Shown here one piece after another: positions 8,866 to 18,182 of a stretch of 64,000 nt of DNA. Both the position numbers and the translations under genes were made by a program. Below the pieces are notes generated by a model. It made no database searches and had not been told where the DNA came from. It was given only the letters and a program-made list of their open reading frames with translations. This DNA is from Bradyrhizobium sp. 186 (lineage in GTDB: Bacteria > Pseudomonadota > Alphaproteobacteria > Rhizobiales > Xanthobacteraceae). The first letter of the stretch is position 1. Every line of letters begins with the position of its first letter. Location: assembly GCF_023101685.1 (NCBI RefSeq), contig NZ_CP082164.1, positions 4,836,001 through 4,900,000 of the forward strand. The letters are read 5' to 3'.

Positions 8866-11175
8866 ATGTCGTCCTATTCTGATGATCTCCACCAGGCTGC
8901 GCTGGCCTATCACCGTCTGCCGCGCCCCGGAAAGCTCGAGATCCAGGCGAGCAAGCCGCTTGCCAACCAGCGCGACCTCGCGCTTGCCTATTCTCCGGGC
9001 GTTGCCGCCGCCTGTACCGAGATCGCCAAGAACCCGGCGGAGGCCGCGACGCTGACGATCCGCGCCAATCTGGTTGCCGTGGTCTCGAACGGCACCGCGG
9101 TGCTCGGCCTCGGCAATATCGGCCCGCTGGCGTCGAAGCCGGTGATGGAGGGCAAGGCGGTTCTGTTCAAGAAGTTCGCCGGCATCGACGTGTTCGACAT
9201 CGAGATCGCCGCCGACACCATCGACCGCGTGGTCGAGACGGTGGCGGCGCTGGAGCCGACCTTCGGCGGCATCAATCTCGAGGACATCCGCGGACCGGAA
9301 TGCTTCGAGATCGAGGCGCAGCTGAAGCAGCGCATGAAGATCCCGGTCTTCCATGATGACCAGCACGGCACCGCGATCATCGTTGCCGCCGCCATCACCA
9401 ACGGCCTGCGGCTGAACGGCAAGAAGCTGTCGGACGTCAAGATCGTGGCGTCCGGGGCAGGGGCTGCGGCGATCGCGACGCTCAATCTCCTGGTGTCGAT
9501 GGGCGCGCAACGCAAGAACATCTGGGTCTGCGACATCGACGGCCTCGTGCACGAAGGCCGCAACACCTCGATGGACCGCTGGAAGGCGGTCTATGCGCAG
9601 AACACCGACAAGCGCACGCTCGCCGACGTCATCGGCGGCGCCGACATCTTCATCGGCCTCTCTGCACCGGGCGTGCTAAAGCCCGAGATGGCTAAGGCGA
9701 TGGGCGACAAGCCATTGATCATGGCGCTCGCGAACCCGACGCCGGAGATCATGCCGGAGGAGGCGCGCAAAGCCCGTCCCGACGCCATGATCTGCACCGG
9801 GCGCTCCGACTATCCGAACCAGGTCAACAACGTCCTGTGCTTTCCCTTCATCTTCCGCGGCGCGCTCGACGTCGGCGCCATCGCGATCAACGAGGAGATG
9901 AAGCACGCCGCGGTCGAGGCCATCGCGCAGCTCGCGCGCGAGGCGCCGTCGGATGCCGTGGCGCAGGGTTTTGATACCGGCGAGACGCAGGGTTTCGGCC
10001 CGGGCTCGTTGATCCCGAGCCCGTTCGACCCGCGGCTGATCCTGCGCATCGCGCCGGCCGTTGCGAAGGCCGCGATGGAATCGGGCGTGGCGACGCGCCC
10101 CATTACCAATTTCGACGAATACACCGCGCTGCTCGAGCGCTTCGCCTTCCGCTCCGGCCTCGTCATGAAGCCGATGTTCGCGAAGGCCAAGACCCAGCCG
10201 GTTCGCGTGATCTATGCCGAAGGCGAAGACGAGCGCGTGCTGCGCGCCACGCAGGTGGTGCTGGAGGAGAAGCTGGCGCAGCCGATCCTGGTCGGCCGTC
10301 CGTCGGTGGTGGAGGCCCGCATCAAGCGCTTCGGCCTCTCGATCCGGGCCGGCAAGGATTTCGATCTCATCAATCCCGAGGACGATCCGCGCTACCGCTC
10401 CTATGTGCAGTCCTATGTCGAGGTTGCAGGTCGCTGCGGTGTCACGCCGGATGCGGCGCGCACGGTGGTGCGCACCAACAACACCGTGATCGCGGCGCTC
10501 GCGGTGGTGCGCGGGGAGGCGGATGCCATGCTCTGCGGCGTCGAGGGCCGCTACATGAGCCATCTGCGCCATGTCCGCGAGATCGTCGGCTTCTCGCCCG
10601 GCATCAGCGACTATGCGGCGCTGGCGCTGCTGATCACCAGCAAGGGTGCCTTTTTCATCGCCGACACGCAAGTTCGGCCCAATCCGAGCGCGGAGGAGCT
10701 TGCCGAGATCGCTTCGCTGGCGGCAGTCCACGTCCAGCGTTTCAACATCAAGCCGAAGATCGCCTTCGTCTCGCATTCCGATTTCGGCAGCTACGACACC
10801 GAATCCTCGCGCAAGATGCGCCGGGCGACCCAACTCGTGAAGGAGAAGCATCCGGAGATCGAGGCCGACGGCGAGATGCAGGGCGACACCGCGCTCTCCG
10901 CCGCGGCGCGCAGGATGGTGCTGCCGCACTCCAAGCTTGAGGGCGAGGCCAACATCCTGATCATGCCGAGCCTCGATACCGCCAACGTCGCCTATCAGAT
11001 GATCAAGTCGCTGGCGGACGCGCTCCCTGTCGGCCCGATCCTGATCGGTCCGGCCCGGCCCGCGCACATCCTCACCCCGTCGGTTACGGCCCGCGGCATC
11101 CTCAACATGACCGCGGTCGCCGTGGTGGAAGCACAGGAGCGCGCGGCACGACAGCAGCCGGCGTTGTTCACGTAG
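8866..11175 (+). CDS. maeB: NADP-dependent malic enzyme with C-terminal phosphotransacetylase-like domain
   Basis: The 769-residue cytoplasmic enzyme decarboxylates malate to pyruvate with NAD(P). The first ~430 residues are the malic enzyme part ([35 protein letters not shown], and the dinucleotide-binding [16 protein letters not shown]). Residues ~440-769 are the phosphate acetyltransferase-like domain ([29 protein letters not shown]) that in MaeB proteins is regulatory rather than catalytic. In rhizobia such enzymes work with C4-dicarboxylate uptake to feed pyruvate and NADPH. Start ATG 8866 gives the normal family N-terminus. Confidence 0.95.
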   Translation: MSSYSDDLHQAALAYHRLPRPGKLEIQASKPLANQRDLALAYSPGVAAACTEIAKNPAEAATLTIRANLVAVVSNGTAVLGLGNIGPLASKPVMEGKAVLFKKFAGIDVFDIEIAADTIDRVVETVAALEPTFGGINLEDIRGPECFEIEAQLKQRMKIPVFHDDQHGTAIIVAAAITNGLRLNGKKLSDVKIVASGAGAAAIATLNLLVSMGAQRKNIWVCDIDGLVHEGRNTSMDRWKAVYAQNTDKRTLADVIGGADIFIGLSAPGVLKPEMAKAMGDKPLIMALANPTPEIMPEEARKARPDAMICTGRSDYPNQVNNVLCFPFIFRGALDVGAIAINEEMKHAAVEAIAQLAREAPSDAVAQGFDTGETQGFGPGSLIPSPFDPRLILRIAPAVAKAAMESGVATRPITNFDEYTALLERFAFRSGLVMKPMFAKAKTQPVRVIYAEGEDERVLRATQVVLEEKLAQPILVGRPSVVEARIKRFGLSIRAGKDFDLINPEDDPRYRSYVQSYVEVAGRCGVTPDAARTVVRTNNTVIAALAVVRGEADAMLCGVEGRYMSHLRHVREIVGFSPGISDYAALALLITSKGAFFIADTQVRPNPSAEELAEIASLAAVHVQRFNIKPKIAFVSHSDFGSYDTESSRKMRRATQLVKEKHPEIEADGEMQGDTALSAAARRMVLPHSKLEGEANILIMPSLDTANVAYQMIKSLADALPVGPILIGPARPAHILTPSVTARGILNMTAVAVVEAQERAARQQPALFT

Positions 11176-11227
11176 CTGCTCTTACGGGCCTCCGTCGTTC
11201 GGACAGTCGATCCTCCCGTGAACTCCT

Positions 11228-11310
11228 CATGCCCGGGCTTGTCCCGGGCATCCACGTTCTTCGTACAGCTGGGCAAGGCGTGGATGGCCGGGACAAGCCC
11301 GGCCACGACG
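11228..11310. repeat. Dispersed palindromic repeat (inverted CGTGGATGGCCGGGACAAGC type)
   Basis: Two inverted arms, CATGCCCGGGCTTGTCCCGG and GGCCGGGACAAGCCCGGCCA, separated by about 35 bases, each with internal dyad symmetry. This is a very common intergenic element in Bradyrhizobiaceae (family knowledge). It fills most of the 308-bp gap between maeB and the DoxX gene. The remainder of the gap contains a tRNA-like T-loop sequence (see rejected items) and no open gene. Confidence 0.75.
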
Positions 11311-11483
11311 TTGAGGGCGTGGAAGGAGAGCTCGGTTCGATTCCGCTAGGGAGCGCCACAGCACAGCGCGCTGCACACTTTGAATTGCCTGTAGTTCTCC
11401 ATTTCCCCGTTTGAAAAGCTCAGACGGACTCTTCATAATCACCTGAAGCATCCCGCGCTCAAAGCTTTGCCAAGAGGCCGACC

Positions 11484-11936
11484 ATGCCAGCGTTCGTGAC
11501 TTTCGGGCGAATTCTGTTCGCCGTGCTGTTCATCTACACCGGCGCGACGAAGCTGTTCGCGATCCAGGCGACGGCCGATTTCATCGCCACCAAGGTCGTG
11601 GTGCCCGACATGATCGCGCCTTACGCCAAGCAGATCGAGACGGCGACCGCCATGACCACGCCGCAGCTGCTGGCGATCGCGGTCGGCGCGCTGGAGATCA
11701 TCGCGGGGGTGATGATCGCGCTGAATTTCGGTGCGCGCTTGTTCGCGATGTTGCTGATCATCTACGTCGCCGTCGCAACCGTGCTGTTCTACGATTTCTG
11801 GAACCAGGTGCCGCCCGAGAACGGCAAGGTGCTGGTCGACGCGCTGAAGAACCTGTCCATCATCGGTGCGCTGTTCATGATCATGGGCTACGGCCGTGCC
11901 ACGCGCCCGGCCGAGACGGCCTACGGCGACGTCTAG
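11484..11936 (+). CDS. DoxX family membrane protein
   Basis: A 150-residue integral membrane protein with four hydrophobic segments, starting FVTFGRILFAVLFIYTGATKLF, the DoxX family signature. DoxX relatives are quinone-linked or otherwise poorly characterised inner-membrane proteins. The specific role here is unknown. The reading frame closes GAC-GTC-TAG, and the TAG lies inside the 6-bp TCTAGA duplication at the left end of the insertion sequence. Because the duplicated bases restore the same stop codon, the protein is unchanged by the insertion. Any downstream operon partner has been cut off by the element. Confidence 0.85.
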   Translation: MPAFVTFGRILFAVLFIYTGATKLFAIQATADFIATKVVVPDMIAPYAKQIETATAMTTPQLLAIAVGALEIIAGVMIALNFGARLFAMLLIIYVAVATVLFYDFWNQVPPENGKVLVDALKNLSIIGALFMIMGYGRATRPAETAYGDV

Positions 11937-11937
11937 A
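11932..11937. repeat. Left target-site duplication of the IS element (TCTAGA)
   Basis: TCTAGA directly precedes the left terminal inverted repeat and recurs directly after the right one. Since TCTAGA is itself palindromic, it could alternatively be read as an extension of the inverted repeats. Confidence 0.75.
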
Positions 11938-13873
11938 CCGAACTTCCCCTTGAGTAGCGACGTAAGCATTTGAGCTGGCGTGTAATTCCAGCGGGCGTGA
12001 CGGCGCGTCTGCCTACATTATGGGGCGATAGGAATGCCGAGCCGATTGAAGACGTCTTGTTGTAGTGGGGTTGGACTTGTGAGCATAGCGGCCGGGGCGT
12101 CCTGACCGATGCGAACGATGTTGCGTGTGAGCGTGGCGAGATCCTGCAACAGCGTTCGAAAGCTGTGCACGGGCCGGCCATCGTGGGTGTGCTTGCGATT
12201 AGCCTTGGTTCTGGCCGCGGCCGAGACTCTGGCCTTGGCGACGGGCGAGACGCGCGCGGCGTCGGCGGCCTCGCGGTCGTGATCGTCGAACAGGATCGGG
12301 GCCAGCGCGCGGCGCATGTGCCAGACGATGTAATAAGCGAGCATGCAGAGGAAGACGTGGGCGCGCACGCGGCCAGCGAGGCGATGGTGGATCGGGCGCA
12401 CCTCCAGTTCGACGGTCTTGATGGTGCGGAAGGCGCGTTCGACCTGGGCCAGGCTCTTGTAGGCACGCACCGTGGCGGCGGTGTCGAGGTTCTCGGCCGG
12501 CACGTTGGTCCGTAGCACATAGAAGCCGTCGAGCGACGCTTCGTTGGCGATGGCATCCTCGATCCGACTGAAGTCGAACGAAGTGTCGGTGATGGCGAGG
12601 TGGAAGTGCTTGGCCATCTTACGCTTGCCCAGCACGGCGCCGACCTTCAGACCGATCTCATCCTCGCCGCGCAAGGGGTTGCGCTGACGCTGCACGGCGG
12701 CCTTGACGCGGGCGAGATCCTTCTCGGTCGCCGCCAGCAACTCGCCGCGCTTGCGCCGACGCTCGTCGGCCAGATCCGGGTTGCGGCACACGATCAGGCG
12801 CTCGCCGGGGAAGTCGGGGGACGTGATCTCGGCCATATCGCGATCGTCGAACAGCGACAATTGCAGCGGGCCGCCGTCCTCGGCGAGCTTGCGGATCGCC
12901 GGCGCCCGCAGAGCGGTGATCCAATCGAGCCCGGCCGGCATCAGATCGGCTTCGATACGGGCGCTGGTGATCATGCCGCGATCGCCGACCAGTACCACAC
13001 GCGACAGCTTGAAGCGGGCCTTCAGTTTGTCGACTTGCGCGGCCAGCGTGCTCGGGTCGGCGGTGTTACCTTCGAACACCTCCACCGCCACCGGGCAGCC
13101 GTCGGCGGCGCACAGCAAGCCGAACACGATCTGCAGCTTGTCGGAACGACCGTCGCGGCTGTAACCATGCCGCGCCAATTCGCAATGTCGCCCCTCCAGA
13201 TAGCTGGAGGTGAGATCGTAGAGCACCAGCGAGCCGTCATGCAGATGGCGCTTGGCGAGCGTCGCCTCGATCCCCGGTTGGGCCGTGCCGAGCAGGTCGA
13301 GCGCTTCGTAAAGCTCGTCCTCGTCGACGGCGCTGAGATCGAGCAGTTCGCCCAGCGAATGCGCCGCCGTCGCCTCGCTGAGCTGGCGCGCCGTGGCCAG
13401 CTTGGCGGCCGGTTCGATCACCCGTGCCACGATCAAGGCCAAAGCCAGCCTGGCCAACCGTCTGGGCTTGTCCGGGACAAGGCGATGCAGTCCGAGCTGG
13501 CGCGCCATGCCGAGCACCGCGGCCACGTGGCCGTGCGGCAGCGAGCGCTCGATCCGCAGTTGCTCGGCCGGCGAGACCAGCTCCTCGCCTTTCAGGACGC
13601 GGCGCAGCGCATCGATCTTCTCATCCGGCCAATGCGACAGGTTGGCCAGCGTGCGCGACTTGATCTTGTCGCCCTCGCGATAGCTCTCGCGCAACAGGAT
13701 CGCGGGCGGTGAGTTGCGGTTGGGAATGCGGGCGACGAACATGCTGGAATCGAATCACGGAAACCTGCCATTCGCAAGCCAAAAATCATCATTTACATGC
13801 CTACAAAATCAGCCCGATCCAAACTTCTCAAATCCTCTCAACGCTCTAACAAAAATCCCGAGGGGAAGTTCGG
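11938..13873 (-). mobile_element. Intact IS1634-family insertion sequence, 1,936 bp
   Basis: Bounded by perfect 13-bp terminal inverted repeats: CCGAACTTCCCCT at 11938-11950 and its complement at 13861-13873. A 6-bp TCTAGA duplication flanks both sides. One long transposase gene on the minus strand fills the element. Length, single-gene structure and 5-6 bp duplication fit the IS1634 group of the IS4-like superfamily. Intact ends and an uninterrupted transposase suggest a recent insertion that may still be mobile. It landed at the stop codon of the DoxX gene and separates it from the 13986-14540 gene. Confidence 0.9.
12018..13742 (-). CDS. IS1634-family DDE transposase
   Basis: Full-length 574-residue transposase. 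The N-terminal region MFVARIPNRNSPPAILLRES matches the IS1634 group opening. A DDE catalytic triad can be picked out: D in LVLYDLTSSYLEG, D in VVLVGDRGMITSA, and E in SLAQVERAFRTIKT, the last followed by an HHRLAGRVRAHVFLCMLAYY segment typical of IS4-like enzymes. It has no frameshift or internal stop. The gene starts at ATG 13742, 130 bp inside the right end. Confidence 0.92.
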   Translation of the reverse strand: MFVARIPNRNSPPAILLRESYREGDKIKSRTLANLSHWPDEKIDALRRVLKGEELVSPAEQLRIERSLPHGHVAAVLGMARQLGLHRLVPDKPRRLARLALALIVARVIEPAAKLATARQLSEATAAHSLGELLDLSAVDEDELYEALDLLGTAQPGIEATLAKRHLHDGSLVLYDLTSSYLEGRHCELARHGYSRDGRSDKLQIVFGLLCAADGCPVAVEVFEGNTADPSTLAAQVDKLKARFKLSRVVLVGDRGMITSARIEADLMPAGLDWITALRAPAIRKLAEDGGPLQLSLFDDRDMAEITSPDFPGERLIVCRNPDLADERRRKRGELLAATEKDLARVKAAVQRQRNPLRGEDEIGLKVGAVLGKRKMAKHFHLAITDTSFDFSRIEDAIANEASLDGFYVLRTNVPAENLDTAATVRAYKSLAQVERAFRTIKTVELEVRPIHHRLAGRVRAHVFLCMLAYYIVWHMRRALAPILFDDHDREAADAARVSPVAKARVSAAARTKANRKHTHDGRPVHSFRTLLQDLATLTRNIVRIGQDAPAAMLTSPTPLQQDVFNRLGIPIAP

Positions 13874-13879
13874 TCTAGA
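13874..13879. repeat. Right target-site duplication of the IS element (TCTAGA)
   Basis: Matches the copy at 11932-11937. Joining the two flanks after removal of one copy gives GAC-GTC-TAG-AGTTCC, the presumed pre-insertion end of the DoxX gene. Confidence 0.75.
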
Positions 13880-13985
13880 GTTCCGCAGGTGCCGCTCAAA
13901 GCATCCTGGCCGGCAGGGCCATTCTACTTTGCATGGGGTTGTTTTCGATAATTTTGCGAGGCGGGTGGGGTAGGCCGGCGAGGCG

Positions 13986-14540
13986 CTAACCGGTCCTGCG
14001 CCACGGCGTTACGGTGACGTCATGCGCCGCGTCGAGCACGAATGGCGCGCCCGGCTTCATCCCGTGTTCGGCGAGCACCTCATGCGGCGTCCGCGCCGGC
14101 ACGCCGACAAAACAGCCTTCGCCGCCGGGCAGCCGCAGATGCGGGGCTTCCGACAGCCAGAATGTGTCGTAACGGTCCATGAACATGTCGAACACGACGG
14201 GGCCGCCGATGATCGCGACCGTGCCGGAGGCGACGTCGGCAAAGGCGCAGGCCTCCTCGAAGCTCGCATGGTCGGGATTCCACAGCGTCGCGTTGGGCAG
14301 CTCCGGATCAACGGTGAGGGTTTTGATCTTGCGGGTCGTGACCAGCCGCTTGCGCTTCGGCGAGTTGGGCTGCTGCTCGTGCGAATGCCGGCCGTGCACG
14401 ATCAATGCAGCGCGCTCGAGCGCTTGCTCGAAGAACAGCTTGTCACCCTCGAATTTCAGGCTGCCGGGCATGACATGCGTCGCGTCGGCGAGCATGCCGT
14501 CCGCGGAGACGATGACGTAGCCTTCGATACGAAAGGACAA
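13986..14540 (-). CDS. Dihydrofolate reductase-like (RibD C-terminal/DHFR fold) protein
   Basis: The 184-residue cytoplasmic protein opens with the first strand of the DHFR fold followed by the substrate-loop signature YVIVSADGMLADATHVMP. It later has a glycine-rich nucleotide segment (VAIIGGPVVFDMFMD), as in RibD-C and DHFR-like reductases. It lacks the full RibD deaminase domain, so it is a stand-alone reductase of unknown substrate. The only start that keeps the first strand is TTG 14540, which has no clear ribosome site. It begins 8 bp after the deacetylase stop on the same strand, so translation may be coupled. Confidence 0.7.
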   Translation of the reverse strand: MSFRIEGYVIVSADGMLADATHVMPGSLKFEGDKLFFEQALERAALIVHGRHSHEQQPNSPKRKRLVTTRKIKTLTVDPELPNATLWNPDHASFEEACAFADVASGTVAIIGGPVVFDMFMDRYDTFWLSEAPHLRLPGGEGCFVGVPARTPHEVLAEHGMKPGAPFVLDAAHDVTVTPWRRTG

Positions 14541-14548
14541 TGGCGCGG

Positions 14549-15550
14549 CTATTCGGAGACCGTCGTCACGACGCTGTTGACCGGCCGGTTGCTCACCGTC
14601 GGCAGCTTGACGTCCTTGAGCAGCTCCTGGTCATACTCGGGCAGCGTTGACGCCGGGAACTTGGCACGCATCGCCACCACCTTGTACCCGCCGGCCTTCA
14701 TGCGCTTGAGGAGCTCGGGCAGGGCTTCCGCGGTGTGCTTCTGGAAGTCGTGCATCAGGATGATGCCCTTGCCCTTGCCGTCGAGCTTCTTCATCACGGT
14801 CTCGATCACCTTCTCGGGCTTGGAGGCCTTGAAGTCGAAGGAATCGATGTCGCACGAGAAAATCGCGATGTTCCGGTTACCGAGATAAGTGACCATCTCC
14901 GGCGGATGCTGGAGCGCGGGGAAGCGGAAGAACGGCGAGGGTGAGATGCCGCCAAGCGCCCACTTCACCGCCGAAAAGCCCTTCTCGATCTCTTCCTTGC
15001 GCTGCTGCTCGGTGAGCTTCTTGTTGTTGAGGTTGGCGTGCGACCAGGTGTGAGCGCCCACCGTGTGGCCGGCCGCGTAGACCTGCTTCAGGATCTCCGG
15101 CTCATAGGTCGCGTGCTTGCCGATGGAGAAGAAGATGCCGGTGGTGCATTCATCGGCGAGCGCCTTCAGCACCGCGGGCGTGTTCTTCGGCCAAGGGCCA
15201 TCGTCGAAGGTCAGGACCACCTCATGGTCGCGCAGGAAGTCGAGCTCCTTGAAGTGCTCGAAGCCGAAGCCCGGACCGCCTGTGGTATCGATCTCGACGG
15301 TGCGGGCGACCCCGAGTGCACCCGGCGTGTTGCAGGCTGCGCGGGCGGGCTGCGGCGCCTGCTGCGGCGCGGTCGGTTTTGTGGCGGCTTGCGGTGCGGG
15401 TGCTGCTGCGGGCGCTGGAGCTGCCGTCGTCGCAGCCGGTGCTGCCTGCGTCGCGGCTGAGGGTTTCGTGGCCGGGGTCTGCGACCATGCCGCGCCTGTC
15501 ATCGCCAGAGACATCGCGCCTGCCAAAATGAGTCCTGCCGCCACACGCAT
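14549..15550 (-). CDS. Secreted polysaccharide deacetylase (NodB homology domain)
   Basis: The 333-residue exported enzyme is of carbohydrate esterase family 4, a metal-dependent N- or O-deacetylase of cell-wall or exopolysaccharide sugars. Residues 1-24 are a signal peptide ending AAWSQ. Residues ~25-70 form an Ala/Pro/Thr-rich linker. The NodB domain follows, with motif 1 TFDDGPW, motif 2 containing the two metal histidines (HTVGAHTWSHANL), and the arginine/aromatic motif FFRFPAL. The catalytic Asp (first D of DDGP) and both histidines are present. It is upstream in an apparent two-gene unit with the DHFR-like gene. Confidence 0.9.
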   Translation of the reverse strand: MRVAAGLILAGAMSLAMTGAAWSQTPATKPSAATQAAPAATTAAPAPAAAPAPQAATKPTAPQQAPQPARAACNTPGALGVARTVEIDTTGGPGFGFEHFKELDFLRDHEVVLTFDDGPWPKNTPAVLKALADECTTGIFFSIGKHATYEPEILKQVYAAGHTVGAHTWSHANLNNKKLTEQQRKEEIEKGFSAVKWALGGISPSPFFRFPALQHPPEMVTYLGNRNIAIFSCDIDSFDFKASKPEKVIETVMKKLDGKGKGIILMHDFQKHTAEALPELLKRMKAGGYKVVAMRAKFPASTLPEYDQELLKDVKLPTVSNRPVNSVVTTVSE

Positions 15551-15714
15551 GGTGTTGTCCTCGAGATTGATCCCGTTGTTCCGCCGTGGCTTTTCGCTTC
15601 CGGCAAAACCTGTCCTGCCCCAGATAGCCTAGCCTAGATGGTGGGCCATCGCCATTGCAACGGCTGTTTGGCACTCCGCCACAATTGTGCCCAAGCGTGT
15701 TGGGAGGCGGCGCG

Positions 15715-16284
15715 TCAACTATCGGCCAAAGCCTTGGCGACCGCCATCTTGATCCGTGTGTCGGTTGGCTCGACGGCGGAGGCAAATACCTCGGCGACAT
15801 AGCCGTCGCAGCCAATCAGGTATTTGTGGAAGTTCCAGCGCGGAACCTCCCGAGGCCGTGCGTCGGCCGCCCATTTGTAGAAGGGATGCGCCATCGGCCC
15901 GACCACGATCGCCTTGGCCGCGATCGGGAAGGTAACGCCGTATTGGTGGTGCGCGGTCTCCGAAATCTCGCTGGTGCCGCCGGGCTCCTGGCTGCCGAAA
16001 TCGTTGGAGGGCACGCCGATAACGGTGAACCCGCGCTCGCGAAACTCGCTCCAGAGTTCTTGCAGCCCCGCATATTGCGGGGTGTAGCCGCAGAGCGAAG
16101 CGGTGTTCACGACCAGCAGCGGTTTGCCGGTGAAGGCGGCGAGGCGGATGTCGTCGCCGGACAATGCGGGGAAGGAGAAGGCGTAGGCCGAGATTCGGCT
16201 CATCCCGCCATCGGCCAATGCACGCGTTGCTGATGCGGCCGTCGCGACAAGCGCCGCGGTGAGCACGGTCCTGCGGTTCAGCAT
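15715..16284 (-). CDS. Exported glutathione peroxidase-family protein
   Basis: The 189-residue thioredoxin-fold peroxidase reduces peroxides with thiol electron donors. The peroxidatic Cys is C65 in NTASLCGYTPQY. The second family motif is GVPSNDFGSQEPG, with the conserved Gln, and the third is WNFHKYLIG with the catalytic Trp. The N-terminus MLNRRTVLTAALVATAAS carries twin arginines and a hydrophobic stretch ending ALA, so it is probably exported to the periplasm, unlike the usual cytoplasmic members. Between two envelope genes, it may protect the cell surface from peroxide. Confidence 0.88.
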   Translation of the reverse strand: MLNRRTVLTAALVATAASATRALADGGMSRISAYAFSFPALSGDDIRLAAFTGKPLLVVNTASLCGYTPQYAGLQELWSEFRERGFTVIGVPSNDFGSQEPGGTSEISETAHHQYGVTFPIAAKAIVVGPMAHPFYKWAADARPREVPRWNFHKYLIGCDGYVAEVFASAVEPTDTRIKMAVAKALADS

Positions 16285-16375
16285 GGCGGCGTCCCCCGAA
16301 ATGATCCGGGACGCACTTTACGCCGCCGATGCGATCGGCCTGCTCAACACCGCGTTATCTGACGCGGTGAACCGT

Positions 16376-17986
16376 TCAGTACAGGCGCACGATGAAGTCG
16401 GTGCCTTCGCCGGTCTCGCCCTGGTTGATGCCTTGATCGGAGATGATGATCGAGCTGCCGCTGGTGAGCATTTCGTTGATCTTCGCCATGGTGTCGGCGG
16501 GGATCGAGACGCGGTCAAGCGCCTCGGCCGGGCTATCCGGGGTGACCACGGGCTTTGCGGCGACCGGGATCACGGCGGCACCACGCTGGCGGCGCGTCAT
16601 GCGGCCGTCGTCCTCTCGGGCGGCGGATCGTATCGACACGGGCAGCGACACCACCGACCAATGCAGCGCATTGGTGTCGGTCTTGTCGACCTCGGCGGTG
16701 AAGACGTGCGTGCCAAGCGGCCGGTCGCTCGCGGCGATCGTGATGGGCACTTCGAACAGCGGCGAAAAATTCTGTCGCACGTAGAGCTTGGAATCCTTGC
16801 GGCTGATGAAGACCGCGATCTGGCCGGCCCGCTTCGGCGCCTCCGGCTTTGCGGCGGGCGCGGGATCGGCGACCCGGCTCTCGTCCTTCTTCGCATCCGG
16901 CGAGGCGGCCGGCGTTGTGGCCGTAACAGTTGTGTCGGGCTTCTTTGCGGTGTCGGCAGCCTCAGTCTTGGCCGACTCCGCTTTCGCGGGCTCGGGCTTT
17001 GCAGTTTCGACCTTGGCGGCTTCGATCTTGTCGGCGGGCTTGTCTTCGGTCGTCGCCGTCTTGGGCGCTTCCGCGCCCTCGGCGGGCTTCGCCGCTGCGT
17101 CAGCGGCAGGTGCGGCGGCTTCCTCGCGCGCCGACGCGTTGCCGGTCGTCACATCCGACATCACGGCGTGTCCGACCGACGAGCGCAGCTCGAGCACGGC
17201 GTCCGCGCTGGCGGTCTTGGTCTCGACCGGCTTTGCTTCAGCGACCTCGCCGTCGACCGCGCCCTTGTCTGCCTTTTCGCCAACGGTCGTCGTCGGTTGG
17301 AGGCTCGCCGCAGGCTGCGGCGGGACGCGCACGGAGGCGAGCAGGGGATGCGAGAAGTTTTGCGGAGTCATCTGGCCGGGCGTGACGACGACGCGCGCGC
17401 CCATCCTGGTCCAGTTCCACATCTTCACGGCGAACGCCATCGGCATGCGGATGCAGCCGTGCGAGGCCGGATAGCCAGGCAGCATACCGGCATGCATGGC
17501 GACGCCGGACCAGGTGATCCGCTGCATGTACGGCATCGGCGCGCCGCTATAGATGTTGGAGTGGTGGAATTTGTGCTTCTGGATGATGCTGAACACACCC
17601 ATCGGTGTCGAATGGCCCTTCATGCCGGTCGACACCGGGGCTTCTGCGAACACACCGTTGGTGTCGTAGACGGTGACCTTCTGCCGATCGATCGAGACGA
17701 CAATGACAAGCGGCCCTTGCGGCTTCGTGCCGTTTTCCTTCTCGGCGACGACGTCCTTCTTGCCGGCTGCGCCGCGCTTCTGCGGCTTCTGCCGCGGTAT
17801 TTCGGGCTGCCGCTCCTGCCGGCCGTAGGAGGACCCGTCGGAATAATCCGTCCAATAATAAAACGCTGCTTCCGCCTGGCTGGCCGTGCCGATCGCACCC
17901 GCCGCCGTCAAAATGGCGACCTGCCACAGCCGCGCCGGCTTGGCAGAAAAACCAGACCCGTTCACGCTATTCATCCTCGAATCCAT
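16376..17986 (-). CDS. L,D-transpeptidase (YkuD domain) with long Ala/Pro/Lys-rich linker
   Basis: The 536-residue exported protein probably makes 3-3 peptidoglycan cross-links or anchors proteins to peptidoglycan. A signal peptide spans about residues 15-40 (ending QAEA). The YkuD domain occupies ~92-210 and contains the catalytic motif SHGCIR with Cys178 and the upstream His of AMHAG. After it come about 200 residues rich in Ala, Lys, Glu and Pro, then a C-terminal part near residues 390-536 whose GQIAVFISRKDSKLYVRQ resembles the start of a second YkuD-like fold without an SHGC motif. That suggests a duplicated, catalytically inactive domain. An alternative start is ATG 17974. Confidence 0.88.
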   Translation of the reverse strand: MDSRMNSVNGSGFSAKPARLWQVAILTAAGAIGTASQAEAAFYYWTDYSDGSSYGRQERQPEIPRQKPQKRGAAGKKDVVAEKENGTKPQGPLVIVVSIDRQKVTVYDTNGVFAEAPVSTGMKGHSTPMGVFSIIQKHKFHHSNIYSGAPMPYMQRITWSGVAMHAGMLPGYPASHGCIRMPMAFAVKMWNWTRMGARVVVTPGQMTPQNFSHPLLASVRVPPQPAASLQPTTTVGEKADKGAVDGEVAEAKPVETKTASADAVLELRSSVGHAVMSDVTTGNASAREEAAAPAADAAAKPAEGAEAPKTATTEDKPADKIEAAKVETAKPEPAKAESAKTEAADTAKKPDTTVTATTPAASPDAKKDESRVADPAPAAKPEAPKRAGQIAVFISRKDSKLYVRQNFSPLFEVPITIAASDRPLGTHVFTAEVDKTDTNALHWSVVSLPVSIRSAAREDDGRMTRRQRGAAVIPVAAKPVVTPDSPAEALDRVSIPADTMAKINEMLTSGSSIIISDQGINQGETGEGTDFIVRLY

Positions 17987-18182
17987 AATCCAAATCAGAT
18001 GTTAGTCTCTCAGAGGGGATACGCGTTCACCGGCACTGCAGTTCAGCCGTCAGCTACATTTGTCCAAACCGTAGCAAAAAAGCCTCACGGAGCGGTAAAC
18101 GGCGGCCGCGGCGGCTTGCCCGTCGCCCTCCTGACCCGCTATCGCATGCCTACATTGTGGGGACTTATTACCGGAGAACTTC

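Noticed and set aside
9676..11067. Long open frame antisense to maeB
   Set aside because: Low complexity, Arg/His-rich shadow of the malic enzyme gene.
11325..11356. tRNA-like 3' end (GGTTCGATTCC followed by GGGAGCGCCA)
   Set aside because: The T-loop is good, but two of five T-stem pairs fail and no matching 5' acceptor, D-arm or anticodon arm lies upstream; the preceding DNA is a dispersed repeat. At most a remnant or attachment-site scar.
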